From Acidobacteriota bacterium (GTDB lineage Bacteria; Acidobacteriota; Terriglobia; Terriglobales; Acidobacteriaceae): 63,550 bases of DNA. The notes under the pieces were generated by a model. That model did not search any database and was not told the DNA's origin. It saw only the letters and a list, made by a program, of their open reading frames with translations. Below, one piece after another: positions 37,001 to 44,121 of this stretch; position 1 is the stretch's first letter, and each line of letters begins with the position of its first letter. The translations under genes and the position numbers were made by a program. The stretch is taken from assembly GCA_003225555.1 (NCBI GenBank), contig QIAM01000100.1:1-63550 (forward strand). The letters are read 5' to 3'.

Positions 37001-37410
37001 AGATTTTCGTGCCCGACCACGTCCTCAACAAACCGGGACCTCTCACCGACGAGGAATTTCTCCAGCTGAGAAGTCACGTGCACGTCGGCGCTGAACTGAT
37101 TGGCACGATTCCTCACAGCGCAATGATGCGGCAGGCCATCGAGCACCATCACCAGCGCTTCGACGGAACCGGCTATCCGGACGGCTTGGTGGGCGAGCAA
37201 ATCCCGCTCTGGGCGCGCATTATCGGCCTCACAGACGCCTACGCGAACATGATTGCGGAGCAGTCACTTTCCCCCGGCAGAACTCCGGACCAGGCACTGG
37301 ATGAAATCGCCAAGATGAGCGGCACCCGCCTCGACGGCATGCTGGTACGGTTGCTGCTTCGCGAAATGAAGTCGGAACGAACGTCGCCATCGCCGAGTCT
37401 GGGAACATAG
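34012..37410 (+). CDS. Membrane GAF-GAF-GGDEF-HD-GYP signalling protein
   Basis: 1132 residues from the ATG at 34012, chosen because hydrophobic helices begin at once (VVIPGVVSALLFLVFTYL). Residues 1-210 hold about seven membrane helices. Two or three GAF-type sensor regions follow (about 250-690). A diguanylate cyclase domain has the intact motif YGGDEF (Gly805-Phe809); its upstream inhibitory site reads RQSN instead of RxxD. The C-terminal HD-GYP phosphodiesterase domain is intact: HD at 993-994 (VHDVGKI), then EHHHQRFDGTGYPDGL with GYP at 1054-1056. It can thus both make and degrade cyclic di-GMP in principle. GGDEF with HD-GYP is rarer than GGDEF with EAL. Confidence 0.92.
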   Translation: MNSVAISQVVIPGVVSALLFLVFTYLHEQSRQAYFRAWQLAWAAYSLHYGLDAFSFYSAASPLTYFVSSLLLFAMALCIFVSTRLMRGSYRFRWFDAAVGAVGVVLSYLSLRGHMVDGSFQPDAQPTLRLGLALAAILLYSSAVFYINGHKRGSLAFQVLGLALALWAALMGIGQLHNQWGEKLGSAGSLFGPVPQMLLGIAMVMVLFENQRNAVQENTLALSTLGVDPRRLLSAQELIPSMQAALERLMSALPMRRAAIHISERWRGLLPSVQQGFSGEFLEALEKNGVGDYISDLAYRQSGILTVHDLSEMTEPLPAGPIGSFADFKKALTAADINHLTAVSLQTRQQNFGVILFPHAERRAFGSSGPRLMVGLALQLGLTLENYVITHDAHRRTKESELLTQIGQAISSRLDQDEVLRTIQTELGQIFDTSNFYIAFQEGDEIRFELEVVDSSVLAKRSRKAENAFTEYVIRTGQPLLIRSDLEKTRSRLGITYIPEQPAKCLITVPVFLGNKPTGVMVAMSTQKEYVFEQRDLDVLTTAAGQVSVAVENARLFAEEQRRSRQLAFLNNISRTAISSDDPVHMLGQIVGEIQKNFSFDHIGIGLLDYGTKEIEIKAEAGATAHAMGKRIPLGTGILGRVARTGERALVQNAVQGQLSGILPESRAVLCIPITYGETLLGVLNIESRNESAFSPQDVLILNTLADLLATALHNAFVFQKLQQQSITDGLTGIKTRRFFWEALSAEWKRASRSGRPFSVVLIDLDKFKEVNDTMGHFEGDLVLARVGRLLEQKSRQSNVVARYGGDEFIVLMPETGPDQAAVLAERLRQWLATDPMLSEHTITGSFGVASFPTHGFSIEDIIRVADAGMYVSKRSGGNLVSTAEEFAEGQDFARQRQQISAYIEGFLQREHPSLEHLEELTSTLRKLCTIDQECNVPLLKESIEVLSRAAESREVRSAGHGDMVARYSEMVARALRLPSDQTADLVYAARVHDVGKIFVPDHVLNKPGPLTDEEFLQLRSHVHVGAELIGTIPHSAMMRQAIEHHHQRFDGTGYPDGLVGEQIPLWARIIGLTDAYANMIAEQSLSPGRTPDQALDEIAKMSGTRLDGMLVRLLLREMKSERTSPSPSLGT

Positions 37411-37500
37411 TGGCTTCTAGCTTCTAGCTCCGCCTCGCCGCCTCCTCCCGCATCTCACTTGCAACTGGAAACTAGAAACTGGAGACTAGAAACTGATCCC
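37411..37500. repeat. Low-complexity ctagcttctagct / gaaactagaaact repeat
   Basis: The gap before the SDR gene consists of gcttctagcttctagctcc and aactggaaactagaaactg-like units, of the same style as the spacer at 232-300. It encodes nothing visible. Confidence 0.6.
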
Positions 37501-37502
37501 TC

Positions 37503-38285
37503 ATGTCCATTCCACTCTCCCTCTCAGGCAAGGTCGCACTCATCACCGGTGGTTCCCGGGGTATCGGAGCGGCCACGGTTCGCATGTTCACGAATGCCGG
37601 TGCCAAGGTTGTGTTCAGCTATCGCAAAGCCCGCTCCGAGGCCGAAGCTCTAGTTAAGGACTGCGGCGCGGCGACGTGTCTTGCTATTGCCAGCAACCTG
37701 GATACTCCGCAGGCGGCGAAAGCGCTGGTCGCCGAAACGGTCAAACACTTTGGCAGGCTCGACATTCTGGTTGCGAACCACGGCGTGTGGCCGGTGGAAG
37801 ACGTGCCCATCGAGCGCATGTCGGACGAGCAGTGGCGCTCCACACTCTCCGTCAATCTTGACGGTGTGTTTGGGCTGGTGAAACACGCGGTCGCGCAGAT
37901 GAAGCAGCAACCGCGAAAAGGCTCCGCGGCGGGGCATATCGTGTTGATCAGCTCCACGAGCGGCCAGCGCGGCGAAGCTTTTCACTGCGACTATTCCGCC
38001 AGCAAGGGCGCCCTCATCAGCATGGTCAAAGGACTCTCAACGGAACTGGCGTCGGACGGCATTTACGTCAACAGCGTCGCTCCCGGCTGGGTTGACACCG
38101 ATATGAGCCGAGGTGCCCTGGAAGATCCCAAGGGCGGAGAAGAAATCCGCCGTACCATCCCGCTCGGGCGCGTGGGTAAGCCGGAGGAGATTGCCGCCCC
38201 GGTGCTTTTCCTGTGCACCGAGCATGCCAGCTTCATCACCGGCGAGGTCTTCAACGTCAACGGCGGCGCGGTATTGGCCGGATAA
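37503..38285 (+). CDS. Short-chain dehydrogenase/reductase (FabG-like)
   Basis: 260 residues. Classical SDR: NAD(P)-binding TGGSRGIGAA at 16-25, NHGVW in place of the usual NNAG, catalytic Ser in VLISSTSG, and YSASKGAL with the catalytic Tyr and Lys. The C terminus PEEIAAPVLFLCTEHASFIT is typical of FabG relatives. It reduces a ketone or oxidises an alcohol with NAD(P)H; without fab genes nearby a role in fatty acid synthesis is not supported. Confidence 0.93.
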   Translation: MSIPLSLSGKVALITGGSRGIGAATVRMFTNAGAKVVFSYRKARSEAEALVKDCGAATCLAIASNLDTPQAAKALVAETVKHFGRLDILVANHGVWPVEDVPIERMSDEQWRSTLSVNLDGVFGLVKHAVAQMKQQPRKGSAAGHIVLISSTSGQRGEAFHCDYSASKGALISMVKGLSTELASDGIYVNSVAPGWVDTDMSRGALEDPKGGEEIRRTIPLGRVGKPEEIAAPVLFLCTEHASFITGEVFNVNGGAVLAG

Positions 38286-38428
38286 GCGCCGTCAAAAAAC
38301 TGCTCGTTGACGCCGGGCGCGGTGGTCCGTTTTTGCATCCAAGAAATTGAGGACATTCGCCGCTGCGAGCAGGAATTCCGCATCTGACGCTACAATCGGT
38401 TTGCACGCATCGACCCCTTTCGGTCTGA

Positions 38429-39295
38429 ATGAAACGGCTCTCCCCTATTTTGCTATTCGCGGTTTTTGTCTGGGCCCAGGCTCGACCGGGCGCGGGCCAG
38501 GCAGGAGCAAGCCCTTCTCCAGCTTCTCCGCAGAATCCGCCCCCGTCCACGGAGTCGGTGCCCGCATTGCCCGTCGATCTGGAGAACGCCCGCAAGGCCA
38601 AGGCGCTGCTCGATCAGGCGATTCAAGCCCTCGGTGGACAGGCGTATCTCAATGTTCGCGACATGCAGATGGCCGGACGCACCTACAGCTTCCATCACGG
38701 CCGCCCCACCAGCAATGGAATTCAGTTCTGGCGCTTCATTCAGTATCCCGACAAGGATCGGATTGAGCTCACCAAGGAGCGCGACGTCGCCCAGGTTTAC
38801 AACGGCGATAAGGGATACGAGATTACCTTCAAAGGCGCGCGCCCGATCGAGGAAAAAGATCTCGCGGACTACTTGCGCCGCCGCCGGTTCTCACTCGAGA
38901 CCATGTTGCGCACATGGGTCAACAGCCCGGGCGTGGCGCTATTCTACGAAGGCAACGCAATCGCCGCCGAACACCCTGCACTGCAGGTGACTTTGATCAA
39001 TTCCAAGAACGAAAGCGTAACTCTTTACCTCGACGCCGACACGCATCTTCCGATCAAGAAAACCTTCATCTGGCGCGATCCCGTCGACAAGCAACGCAAC
39101 CTCGAAGAAGAAATCTACGACAACTACCGTCCCGTCCAGGGCATCATGACCCCTTACGATGTAGCCCGGTATTTTAATGGCGATATGTCCAACCAGCGCT
39201 TCCTGAATTCGGCGGCCTATAACCAGGGACTCGACGCGGCGATGTTCGATCCGAACTCGGGCTATAACCCCAACAAGCAGCCGGGGAAAAAGTAG
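38429..39295 (+). CDS. Exported hypothetical protein, LolA-like fold suspected
   Basis: 288 residues with a signal peptide (MKRLSPILLFAVFVWAQARP) and a Pro/Ser-rich linker. The main domain from about 50 (ARKAKALLDQAIQALGGQAY, NVRDMQMAGRTYSFHHGRPT) reads like the beta-sheet of LolA/LolB-like outer-membrane lipoprotein carriers: IQYPDKDRIELTKERDVAQV, YLDADTHLPIKKTF and EIYDNYRPVQGIMTPYDVAR. No lipobox Cys is seen. It may bind a lipid or outer-membrane partner; lpxC follows. TACAAT at 38391-38396 could be its -10. Confidence 0.78.
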   Translation: MKRLSPILLFAVFVWAQARPGAGQAGASPSPASPQNPPPSTESVPALPVDLENARKAKALLDQAIQALGGQAYLNVRDMQMAGRTYSFHHGRPTSNGIQFWRFIQYPDKDRIELTKERDVAQVYNGDKGYEITFKGARPIEEKDLADYLRRRRFSLETMLRTWVNSPGVALFYEGNAIAAEHPALQVTLINSKNESVTLYLDADTHLPIKKTFIWRDPVDKQRNLEEEIYDNYRPVQGIMTPYDVARYFNGDMSNQRFLNSAAYNQGLDAAMFDPNSGYNPNKQPGKK

Positions 39296-39488
39296 ACTTC
39301 CCGCGGTGTGGCCTCGAAAATTGGCATGAACTCCTTCCAGATGCGCGAGTTCCACCGCGCACTGGGGAACTGCTGACGAACTTGGTCCACCGACTCCGAT
39401 CCACCACGGACTGTGGCTTTTTTACCACAGACAGGTTCCAGCCAACCCCTGTAATCTATTCGTTCACCAAGACATAGACGATTCGTTC

Positions 39489-40400
39489 TTGAGCCAGGAG
39501 CAGACAATCCGCTCTGTTGTGGAGTGCAAGGGGATTGGCCTGCACAGCGGCGCGCCCGTTCGCCTGCGCATTCTGCCGGCAGCGGCCGGAACCGGCATCG
39601 TGTTCCGCCGCACCGATCTCGATGGCTTTGAGATCGAGGCAGTCAGCCGCAACGTGGCCCGCGTCAGCTATGCCACCAGCTTGATGAAGCAAGGCGTGCT
39701 CATCTCCACTACCGAGCACATTCTGTCGGCGTTTATCGGCATGGGGATCGACAACGCGATTGTGGAGCTGGACAACCTGGAACTGCCAATTCTGGATGGC
39801 AGTGCGCGTCCGTTTGTAGAGATGATCGAGAATGCTGGGGTGCGCAAGCAGCGGCGCCCGCGGAAGTACTTGAAGATTCGCCGCGAGTTAGAGATGCGCG
39901 AAGGAAACAAGTTCATCGCCATCCATCCCTCCGATACTTATTCCGTTTCGTACTCCATCAATTTTCCACATCCGCTGATTGGCAAGGAACGCTTCGAACT
40001 GCAACTCTCCAACGGCAACTATCTTCGGCAGATTGCGGCGGCGCGCACTTTCGGCTCGCGCGAGGACGAGCGTGCCATGCGCAACATGGGCCTGATTCGC
40101 GGCGCCTCCCGCGAGAATTGCATCGTGTTGACCCGCGATGGAGTCGAGAATGGTCCGCTGCGGTTCCCCGACGAATTTGTGCGCCACAAAGTCCTCGACC
40201 TTGTGGGCGACCTGGCGCTACTCGGTAAGCAGATTCTGGGGAAGGTCTTCGCCGATCGCGCCGGTCACGCGATGCACACGGCGCTGGTCTCGCGCATTCT
40301 GCGCGACAAAACGATGTGGGAAGAAGTAACCGTCTCCGAACACGAGACCCCAATCCACTCCGAAGCGGGTGCGGAAGCTACTGCCGGCTCTTCGATCTGA
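39489..40400 (+). CDS. lpxC: UDP-3-O-acyl-N-acetylglucosamine deacetylase LpxC
   Basis: 303 residues, from a TTG at 39489 (no ATG or GTG lies upstream in frame). LpxC makes the committed step of lipid A synthesis. Zinc ligands: His77 in STTEHILSAF, and the HxxxD pair in HKVLDLVGD; the catalytic-base region is GHAMHTALVS. Length is normal for an unfused LpxC (the FabZ-fused form is longer). Its presence shows that the organism makes an LPS-bearing outer membrane. The 3' end overlaps by 23 nt a small convergent ORF. Confidence 0.96.
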   Translation: MSQEQTIRSVVECKGIGLHSGAPVRLRILPAAAGTGIVFRRTDLDGFEIEAVSRNVARVSYATSLMKQGVLISTTEHILSAFIGMGIDNAIVELDNLELPILDGSARPFVEMIENAGVRKQRRPRKYLKIRRELEMREGNKFIAIHPSDTYSVSYSINFPHPLIGKERFELQLSNGNYLRQIAAARTFGSREDERAMRNMGLIRGASRENCIVLTRDGVENGPLRFPDEFVRHKVLDLVGDLALLGKQILGKVFADRAGHAMHTALVSRILRDKTMWEEVTVSEHETPIHSEAGAEATAGSSI

Positions 40401-40641
40401 TCTTCTTTTCTGCTGGTGCCCCAATTTGAAATACGTAGACCGACTCAGAATCGCGGTGAGCTGCGTGGGGTTGGAACCAGTCGGCTCCTCCGAATGGACT
40501 GTGGCTGGCAAAGTCCGGAACAGGCGGCGCGTAACTACTCTCCGAAGTCTCTCGCATCCAAGGCGGGTTGTATTGGACTCGCCGCCCCGCCTCGGACCAG
40601 CAACATGCTAGATGTCCGGTCGCCGTTTGCCATAACAATCT
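40378..40641 (-). CDS. Small hypothetical protein (87 aa), convergent with lpxC
   Basis: 87 residues from the ATG at 40641 (MRLLWQTATGHLACCWSEAG), then RRVQYNPPWMRETSE and a Pro-rich part DFASHSPFGGADWFQPHAAH. The style (HL.C.WSE...VQYNP.WM) recalls a small protein repeatedly annotated in acidobacterial genomes, from memory only. There is no clear SD. Coding potential is otherwise plausible. The gene ends inside the last 23 nt of lpxC. It may be a real gene or a degenerate one; function unknown. Confidence 0.45.
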   Translation of the reverse strand, partial: RLLWQTATGHLACCWSEAGRRVQYNPPWMRETSESSYAPPVPDFASHSPFGGADWFQPHAAHRDSESVYVFQIGAPAEKKIRSKSRQ

Positions 40642-40852
40642 CATTGCAACTAGCCTCCGACGTTCTACACCAGGTACCACAGCAGCTTTCATCGTAGGAT
40701 GCGGCAAACCACTATGCAATTCTTTTCTTGTAAGGTCAACGCCTGCTCGGTTTCGGCAGGCTGATCGATAGTGAACTCATAGTGTGGCATTAGCACTTTT
40801 CCGATGTTACTTCTGATCTTGCGCAGGCGCGCGCGTTGGGCACAGTCCTGGG

Positions 40853-41089
40853 CTAGTCCGCAGGCTCACACGGTGGGTCACCGTAATTCAGACAACTGTC
40901 CCGCCTTTGTTGCAGCAGTTTTTCCAGTTCCGTGCGAGTCTGGTGGATCACGGCCGCGGCGAACCGGCGAGCGGATTCCTGCCGCTCGGCGGACAACTCT
41001 TTCACTCGCATGTTCAGCAGCGGAATATCTTCCTCAAACCAACGCAGACTTTTCTGCACTTGGGAAATTCGAAAATCGTCTGAAAGCAT
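40853..41089 (-). CDS. Small helical hypothetical protein (78 aa)
   Basis: 78 residues from the ATG at 41089 (MLSDDFRISQVQKSLRWFEE), an extended helix with many charged residues (NMRVKELSAERQESARRFAA) and two Cys near the end (SCLNYGDPPCEPAD). A start at 41143 would add 18 residues without helix features. No family recognised. It lies about 100 nt downstream of the receiver-PilZ gene on the same strand and may be transcribed with it. Confidence 0.6.
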   Translation of the reverse strand: MLSDDFRISQVQKSLRWFEEDIPLLNMRVKELSAERQESARRFAAAVIHQTRTELEKLLQQRRDSCLNYGDPPCEPAD

Positions 41090-41190
41090 GGTGGTACGTC
41101 CCCCGTAAACTCCCAGAGTGCCGACACTCGTTGGGCGCGACAAGTCTCAAGCTGAATACCTGTTGGAAGTGCCTTTTAGGAAGGGAGTTC

Positions 41191-41922
41191 TTACTGTGTG
41201 GATTCAGGCTCTGAGGCGGCGATCCGTTCTTTGGCTCTGGGAAACTCCTTTTCCATTCGCTCATCGAGCCATCGTTCCAGCGTTTCCTGCGAACTTTTAG
41301 GAACATTCTGAAAGCGGAAGCCGACGCGCCCTTTGATGTCGGCCCAGGCGACTTCCGCCTCGAAGTTCATGGTGAGATTGGTTTCCGGCAGCGTAAACTT
41401 CAATTGCGGAGCCACTCCCTTGGGAAGAGCCTCGCGCAGTTGCAGGGCAATTCCGCCTTCGCTGATGTTGGTGCCGGCTGCTTTCAGTTCCTTGTCGCCG
41501 AGAAGTACGTGCACGGCCATCCTCACCGGCTGGCGGAAGTAGCGGCGGCGCTCCTTGACCATGAAATTCAGGGCAGCGTGGAAACACCGGGACGCGTTCA
41601 GCGGGCTGATCGGCTTCTGCAGCACAAAGTTCGCGCCCATTCCAAAAGCATCTTGCGTGGTCGTCTTCTTTCCGTTGAGTACGGCGAACGTAACTGAGCT
41701 CTTGTTGCTTGGCGTACTGCGCAGACCTTGCAGTACCTCCAGACCACCCTTCAGATCGTCGCAGTCGACGATGACGGCGTCGAACTTTTCGGAGACCAGT
41801 ATGTCGGCAGCCGCCTTGGCTTCCTGACAGATTTCAACGTCAATAGCGAGCTTCTCTAACGTGGGACGCAGAACGCGCATCAAATCCGTATCCCGGCTCA
41901 GCAGCAGAGACTCTAACGTCAT
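41191..41922 (-). CDS. Receiver-like domain fused to PilZ domain
   Basis: 243 residues. Residues 1-120 resemble a response-regulator receiver (LESLLLSRDTDLMRVLRPTL, VIVDCDDLKGG with the candidate phospho-Asp, and NFVLQKPIS with the conserved Lys), though the N-terminal acidic pair is missing. Residues 125-225 are a PilZ domain: RRRYFRQPVRM gives the RxxxR motif and TNISEGGIAL the [D/N]xSxxG motif that bind cyclic di-GMP. It is probably a cytoplasmic c-di-GMP effector, possibly fed by the GGDEF/HD-GYP protein encoded 4 kb away. Output partners are unknown. Confidence 0.85.
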   Translation of the reverse strand: MTLESLLLSRDTDLMRVLRPTLEKLAIDVEICQEAKAAADILVSEKFDAVIVDCDDLKGGLEVLQGLRSTPSNKSSVTFAVLNGKKTTTQDAFGMGANFVLQKPISPLNASRCFHAALNFMVKERRRYFRQPVRMAVHVLLGDKELKAAGTNISEGGIALQLREALPKGVAPQLKFTLPETNLTMNFEAEVAWADIKGRVGFRFQNVPKSSQETLERWLDERMEKEFPRAKERIAASEPESTQ

Positions 41923-42084
41923 GCTGCAATTCTAGGACTCGGGCCGGAGTCACGAAAGTAACAAAGGTAATGGAACGACATTGACCTGATGGACGTGAAA
42001 TTGTGCGGCGGATGAGACTTGTCTCAATTTCCTGCTACTCACTTAGCGTGAGCATTGCAGTCGGCAAGCTTGAAGAGTAAAACT

Positions 42085-42603
42085 GTGCCCTACTCCGTGC
42101 GCAATCTAGCGTATCTTTCTCTGGGATCGAATATCGGTGATCGTGAGAGTCACCTTGTGAACGCCATCGCTCGCCTGCAGGCATGCGGAACCATCGTTAG
42201 GGTTTCCTCTTTCTATGAGACCGAGCCGGTTGAGGTTACCGAGCAAGCCTGGTTCTTGAATTGCGCCGTGGCAATGGAAACGGAGCAAACCCCGAGCCAA
42301 CTGATGGCAGCAGCTCTCAAGATCGAGCGCGAGATGGGCCGGCATCGCGCTCAGAAAAAGGGTCCGCGGACGATCGACATCGACATCCTCCTGTTCGGCA
42401 AGACGGTATTGAACTCGCCGGAGTTAACGATTCCGCATCCCGCCATGCACCAGCGCAGGTTCGTTCTCGAGTCCCTGGCAGAGATTGCACCAGAAGCACG
42501 ACATCCAGCCTTACAGAAGACAATACGCGACCTGCGGGACGCGCTTCCGCCTGGTCAGGGAGTTCGGAGGATCAACAACGCGCCACGGATTCGCACGGAT
42601 TAG
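42085..42603 (+). CDS. folK: 2-amino-4-hydroxy-6-hydroxymethyldihydropteridine pyrophosphokinase
   Basis: 172 residues from a GTG at 42085 with GAAGAG upstream; a TTG at 42055 and a GTG at 42097 are alternatives. HPPK transfers pyrophosphate from ATP to the pterin in folate synthesis. Family marks: LAYLSLGSNIGDRESHL at the start, VSSFYETEPV, and the signature GPRTIDIDILLFG, then IPHPAMHQRRFVLESLAEI. The last codons (PRIRTD) fall inside an intergenic repeat that begins at 42582, so the natural C terminus was probably replaced. It is not next to other fol genes. Confidence 0.93.
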   Translation: MPYSVRNLAYLSLGSNIGDRESHLVNAIARLQACGTIVRVSSFYETEPVEVTEQAWFLNCAVAMETEQTPSQLMAAALKIEREMGRHRAQKKGPRTIDIDILLFGKTVLNSPELTIPHPAMHQRRFVLESLAEIAPEARHPALQKTIRDLRDALPPGQGVRRINNAPRIRTD

Positions 42604-42664
42604 CACCGATCAGTAGCCATTCTTATTGGGATAATCGATCCGTGAAAATCCGCGAAAATCCGTT
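42582..42664. repeat. Inverted ATCCGTG / CACGGAT repeat overlapping the folK 3' end
   Basis: gccacggattcgcacggat (42582-42600) and gatccgtgaaaatccgcgaa (from 42637) are inverted relatives separated by about 35 nt. The first unit supplies the last codons and stop of folK. Confidence 0.6.
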
Positions 42665-42679
42665 GCCGACTTTCGCACG

Positions 42680-43333
42680 TTACGGCACGATTATGCGGCT
42701 CTCCGCCGATGCGCTGACGACGCCTGATTGCTTCTCCAGAAATTGCGCGAAGAGGAACTCCACAAACGCGCGTGACCTCGGCCGGCCGGAGGTTCGTCCA
42801 TAGGCAAGCCGCACCAGAAATACCAGAGCCTTCAGCACATCCGAATCCCGCAGGCTGGAATAGCCCCTGTGCTTCTGCTCGGCTTCGCGGTACTCCTTGA
42901 GCATGCTTTCTACTTCGGCAGCGATCCGCTGCTGTGCCGAACTGGTCAGCGGCTGCTCATAGTGCAGCCCGGAAGTCACCAGCCTCTCATAGCTCGTACA
43001 TAAAGCTGACAAAGCACTGATCAGGTCACGGTCATTCAAGCTGTGATCCGCGTGCGCGGCCTTGGCCAGTGCGTAGCTGAGTCCCATGAGCAGATGTTCG
43101 CGCTCATACATGAACTGTTCCGGAACCTCCACCTGCAGAAATAACGCCTCAGGGTCGATCTGGTCCGCGGGACGCGGCTTCTCATGCTCCCGCGCCTGCT
43201 GTAGGTAGGGACAATCGCTGGGACAGTCAAGCGTCACTTCACGCTGTTCGCCGCAACACTGCGGACAGATACGCCCGTGGACGGCGGGACAAAAGCGCTT
43301 CTCCTTGCGTACCTCGCAGATAGCGCAGCTCAA
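42680..43333 (-). CDS. Cysteine-rich zinc-ribbon hypothetical protein
   Basis: 217 residues from a TTG at 43333, chosen because AGGGGG stands 6 nt upstream and the zinc ribbon starts at once (MSCAICEVRKEKRF). An earlier TTG at 43369 has no SD. The N terminal 50 residues carry Cys pairs (CAIC, CPAVHGRICPQCC, CPSDCPYL) fit for one or two zinc ions. The remainder is alpha-helical (EREHLLMGLSYALAKAAHAD, MLKEYREAEQKHRGYSSLRD). No enzyme motif is seen. The family looks like a conserved acidobacterial protein of unknown function. Confidence 0.75.
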   Translation of the reverse strand: MSCAICEVRKEKRFCPAVHGRICPQCCGEQREVTLDCPSDCPYLQQAREHEKPRPADQIDPEALFLQVEVPEQFMYEREHLLMGLSYALAKAAHADHSLNDRDLISALSALCTSYERLVTSGLHYEQPLTSSAQQRIAAEVESMLKEYREAEQKHRGYSSLRDSDVLKALVFLVRLAYGRTSGRPRSRAFVEFLFAQFLEKQSGVVSASAESRIIVP

Positions 43334-43664
43334 CTCGTTCCCCCTCAGAGCATTATGGCATCCCCACAAGCAAGTTCACCACGGAGGCACGGAGACGCGG
43401 AGAAATGCCTGCTTGTTTCTCTCAAGAGCTGCGCCGGTTCGCCTTTCTTTGCGACGCCGTGCTCGGTGATGAACCGTCCCGTCTCGGCTGTGAGGCATAA
43501 AATGGCCCGTTTTGGCACCCCTGCTTGTGCCCAACCGCATAAAGAGGCCCTGAACGGCAGATGATATTCCTGTAACCCGCATAAAACATGGTGTTTTCCA
43601 CAGCCCCTTTGGTATAAGATGCGCCCATCGGACTTAAATCAAAGTTTTTCTCAGGAGGAAGTGT
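43334..43664. other. 331-nt gap: repeat remnant and HU promoter region
   Basis: 43376-43406 is a copy of the widespread accacggaggcacggagacg intergenic repeat. TATAAG at 43613-43618 is a probable -10 for the HU gene; no good -35 is seen at the expected distance. Nothing else is recognised. Confidence 0.5.
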
Positions 43665-43958
43665 ATGGCATCTGGTTTGACCAAGACTCAACTCGTCCGT
43701 CTACTGGCCGAGAAGAATGAACTCAACAACAAGCAGGCTGCGGCGTTTCTGGAGCATCTGGCTGACACCGCGATCAAAGAAACCAAGAAGAACGGCGTGT
43801 TCGTTGTGCCCGGCCTCGGCCGCCTGGTGAAGGCGCACCGCAAAGCCCGCGTGGGACGCAATCCGCAGACCGGCGAGCCCATCCAGATCAAGGCCAAGAC
43901 CGTCGTAAAGTTCCGCGTCGCCAAGGCCGCCAAGGACGCGATCGCTCCCAAGAAGTAG
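43665..43958 (+). CDS. hup: HU-family DNA-binding protein
   Basis: 97 residues with a strong SD (AGGAGG, 6 nt before the ATG). HU/IHF fold: TKTQLVRLLAEKNELNNKQA forms the helical base, GVFVVPGLGRLVKAHRKARV leads into the beta arm, and GRNPQTGEPIQIKAKTVVKF is the DNA-bending arm with the conserved RNPxTG motif. It bends and compacts DNA as a dimer. A strong terminator follows, so the gene is monocistronic. Confidence 0.95.
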   Translation: MASGLTKTQLVRLLAEKNELNNKQAAAFLEHLADTAIKETKKNGVFVVPGLGRLVKAHRKARVGRNPQTGEPIQIKAKTVVKFRVAKAAKDAIAPKK

Positions 43959-43982
43959 TTCCCGCATTCGAGATAAACTCTG

Positions 43983-44013
43983 AAGGCCGGCTCTGTGCCG
44001 GCCTTTAATTTTT
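43983..44013 (+). terminator. Intrinsic terminator of the HU gene
   Basis: AAGGCCGGC / GCCGGCCTT is a perfect 9-bp stem with the loop TCTGT, followed by TAATTTTT. It ends 55 nt after the HU stop codon. A further GC-rich inverted repeat (cccgccgtctcgacggctgt) lies at 44018-44045. Confidence 0.88.
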
Positions 44014-44121
44014 GTAGCCCGCCGTCTCGACGGCTGTCCGGCGGGCCTCGTGCTCGCCGTGCCGGGCGCGAGAAACGTCTAGCGGAGGTTTCGCGAGTGC
44101 ATTCGTGAAAGGTTAGGCACG

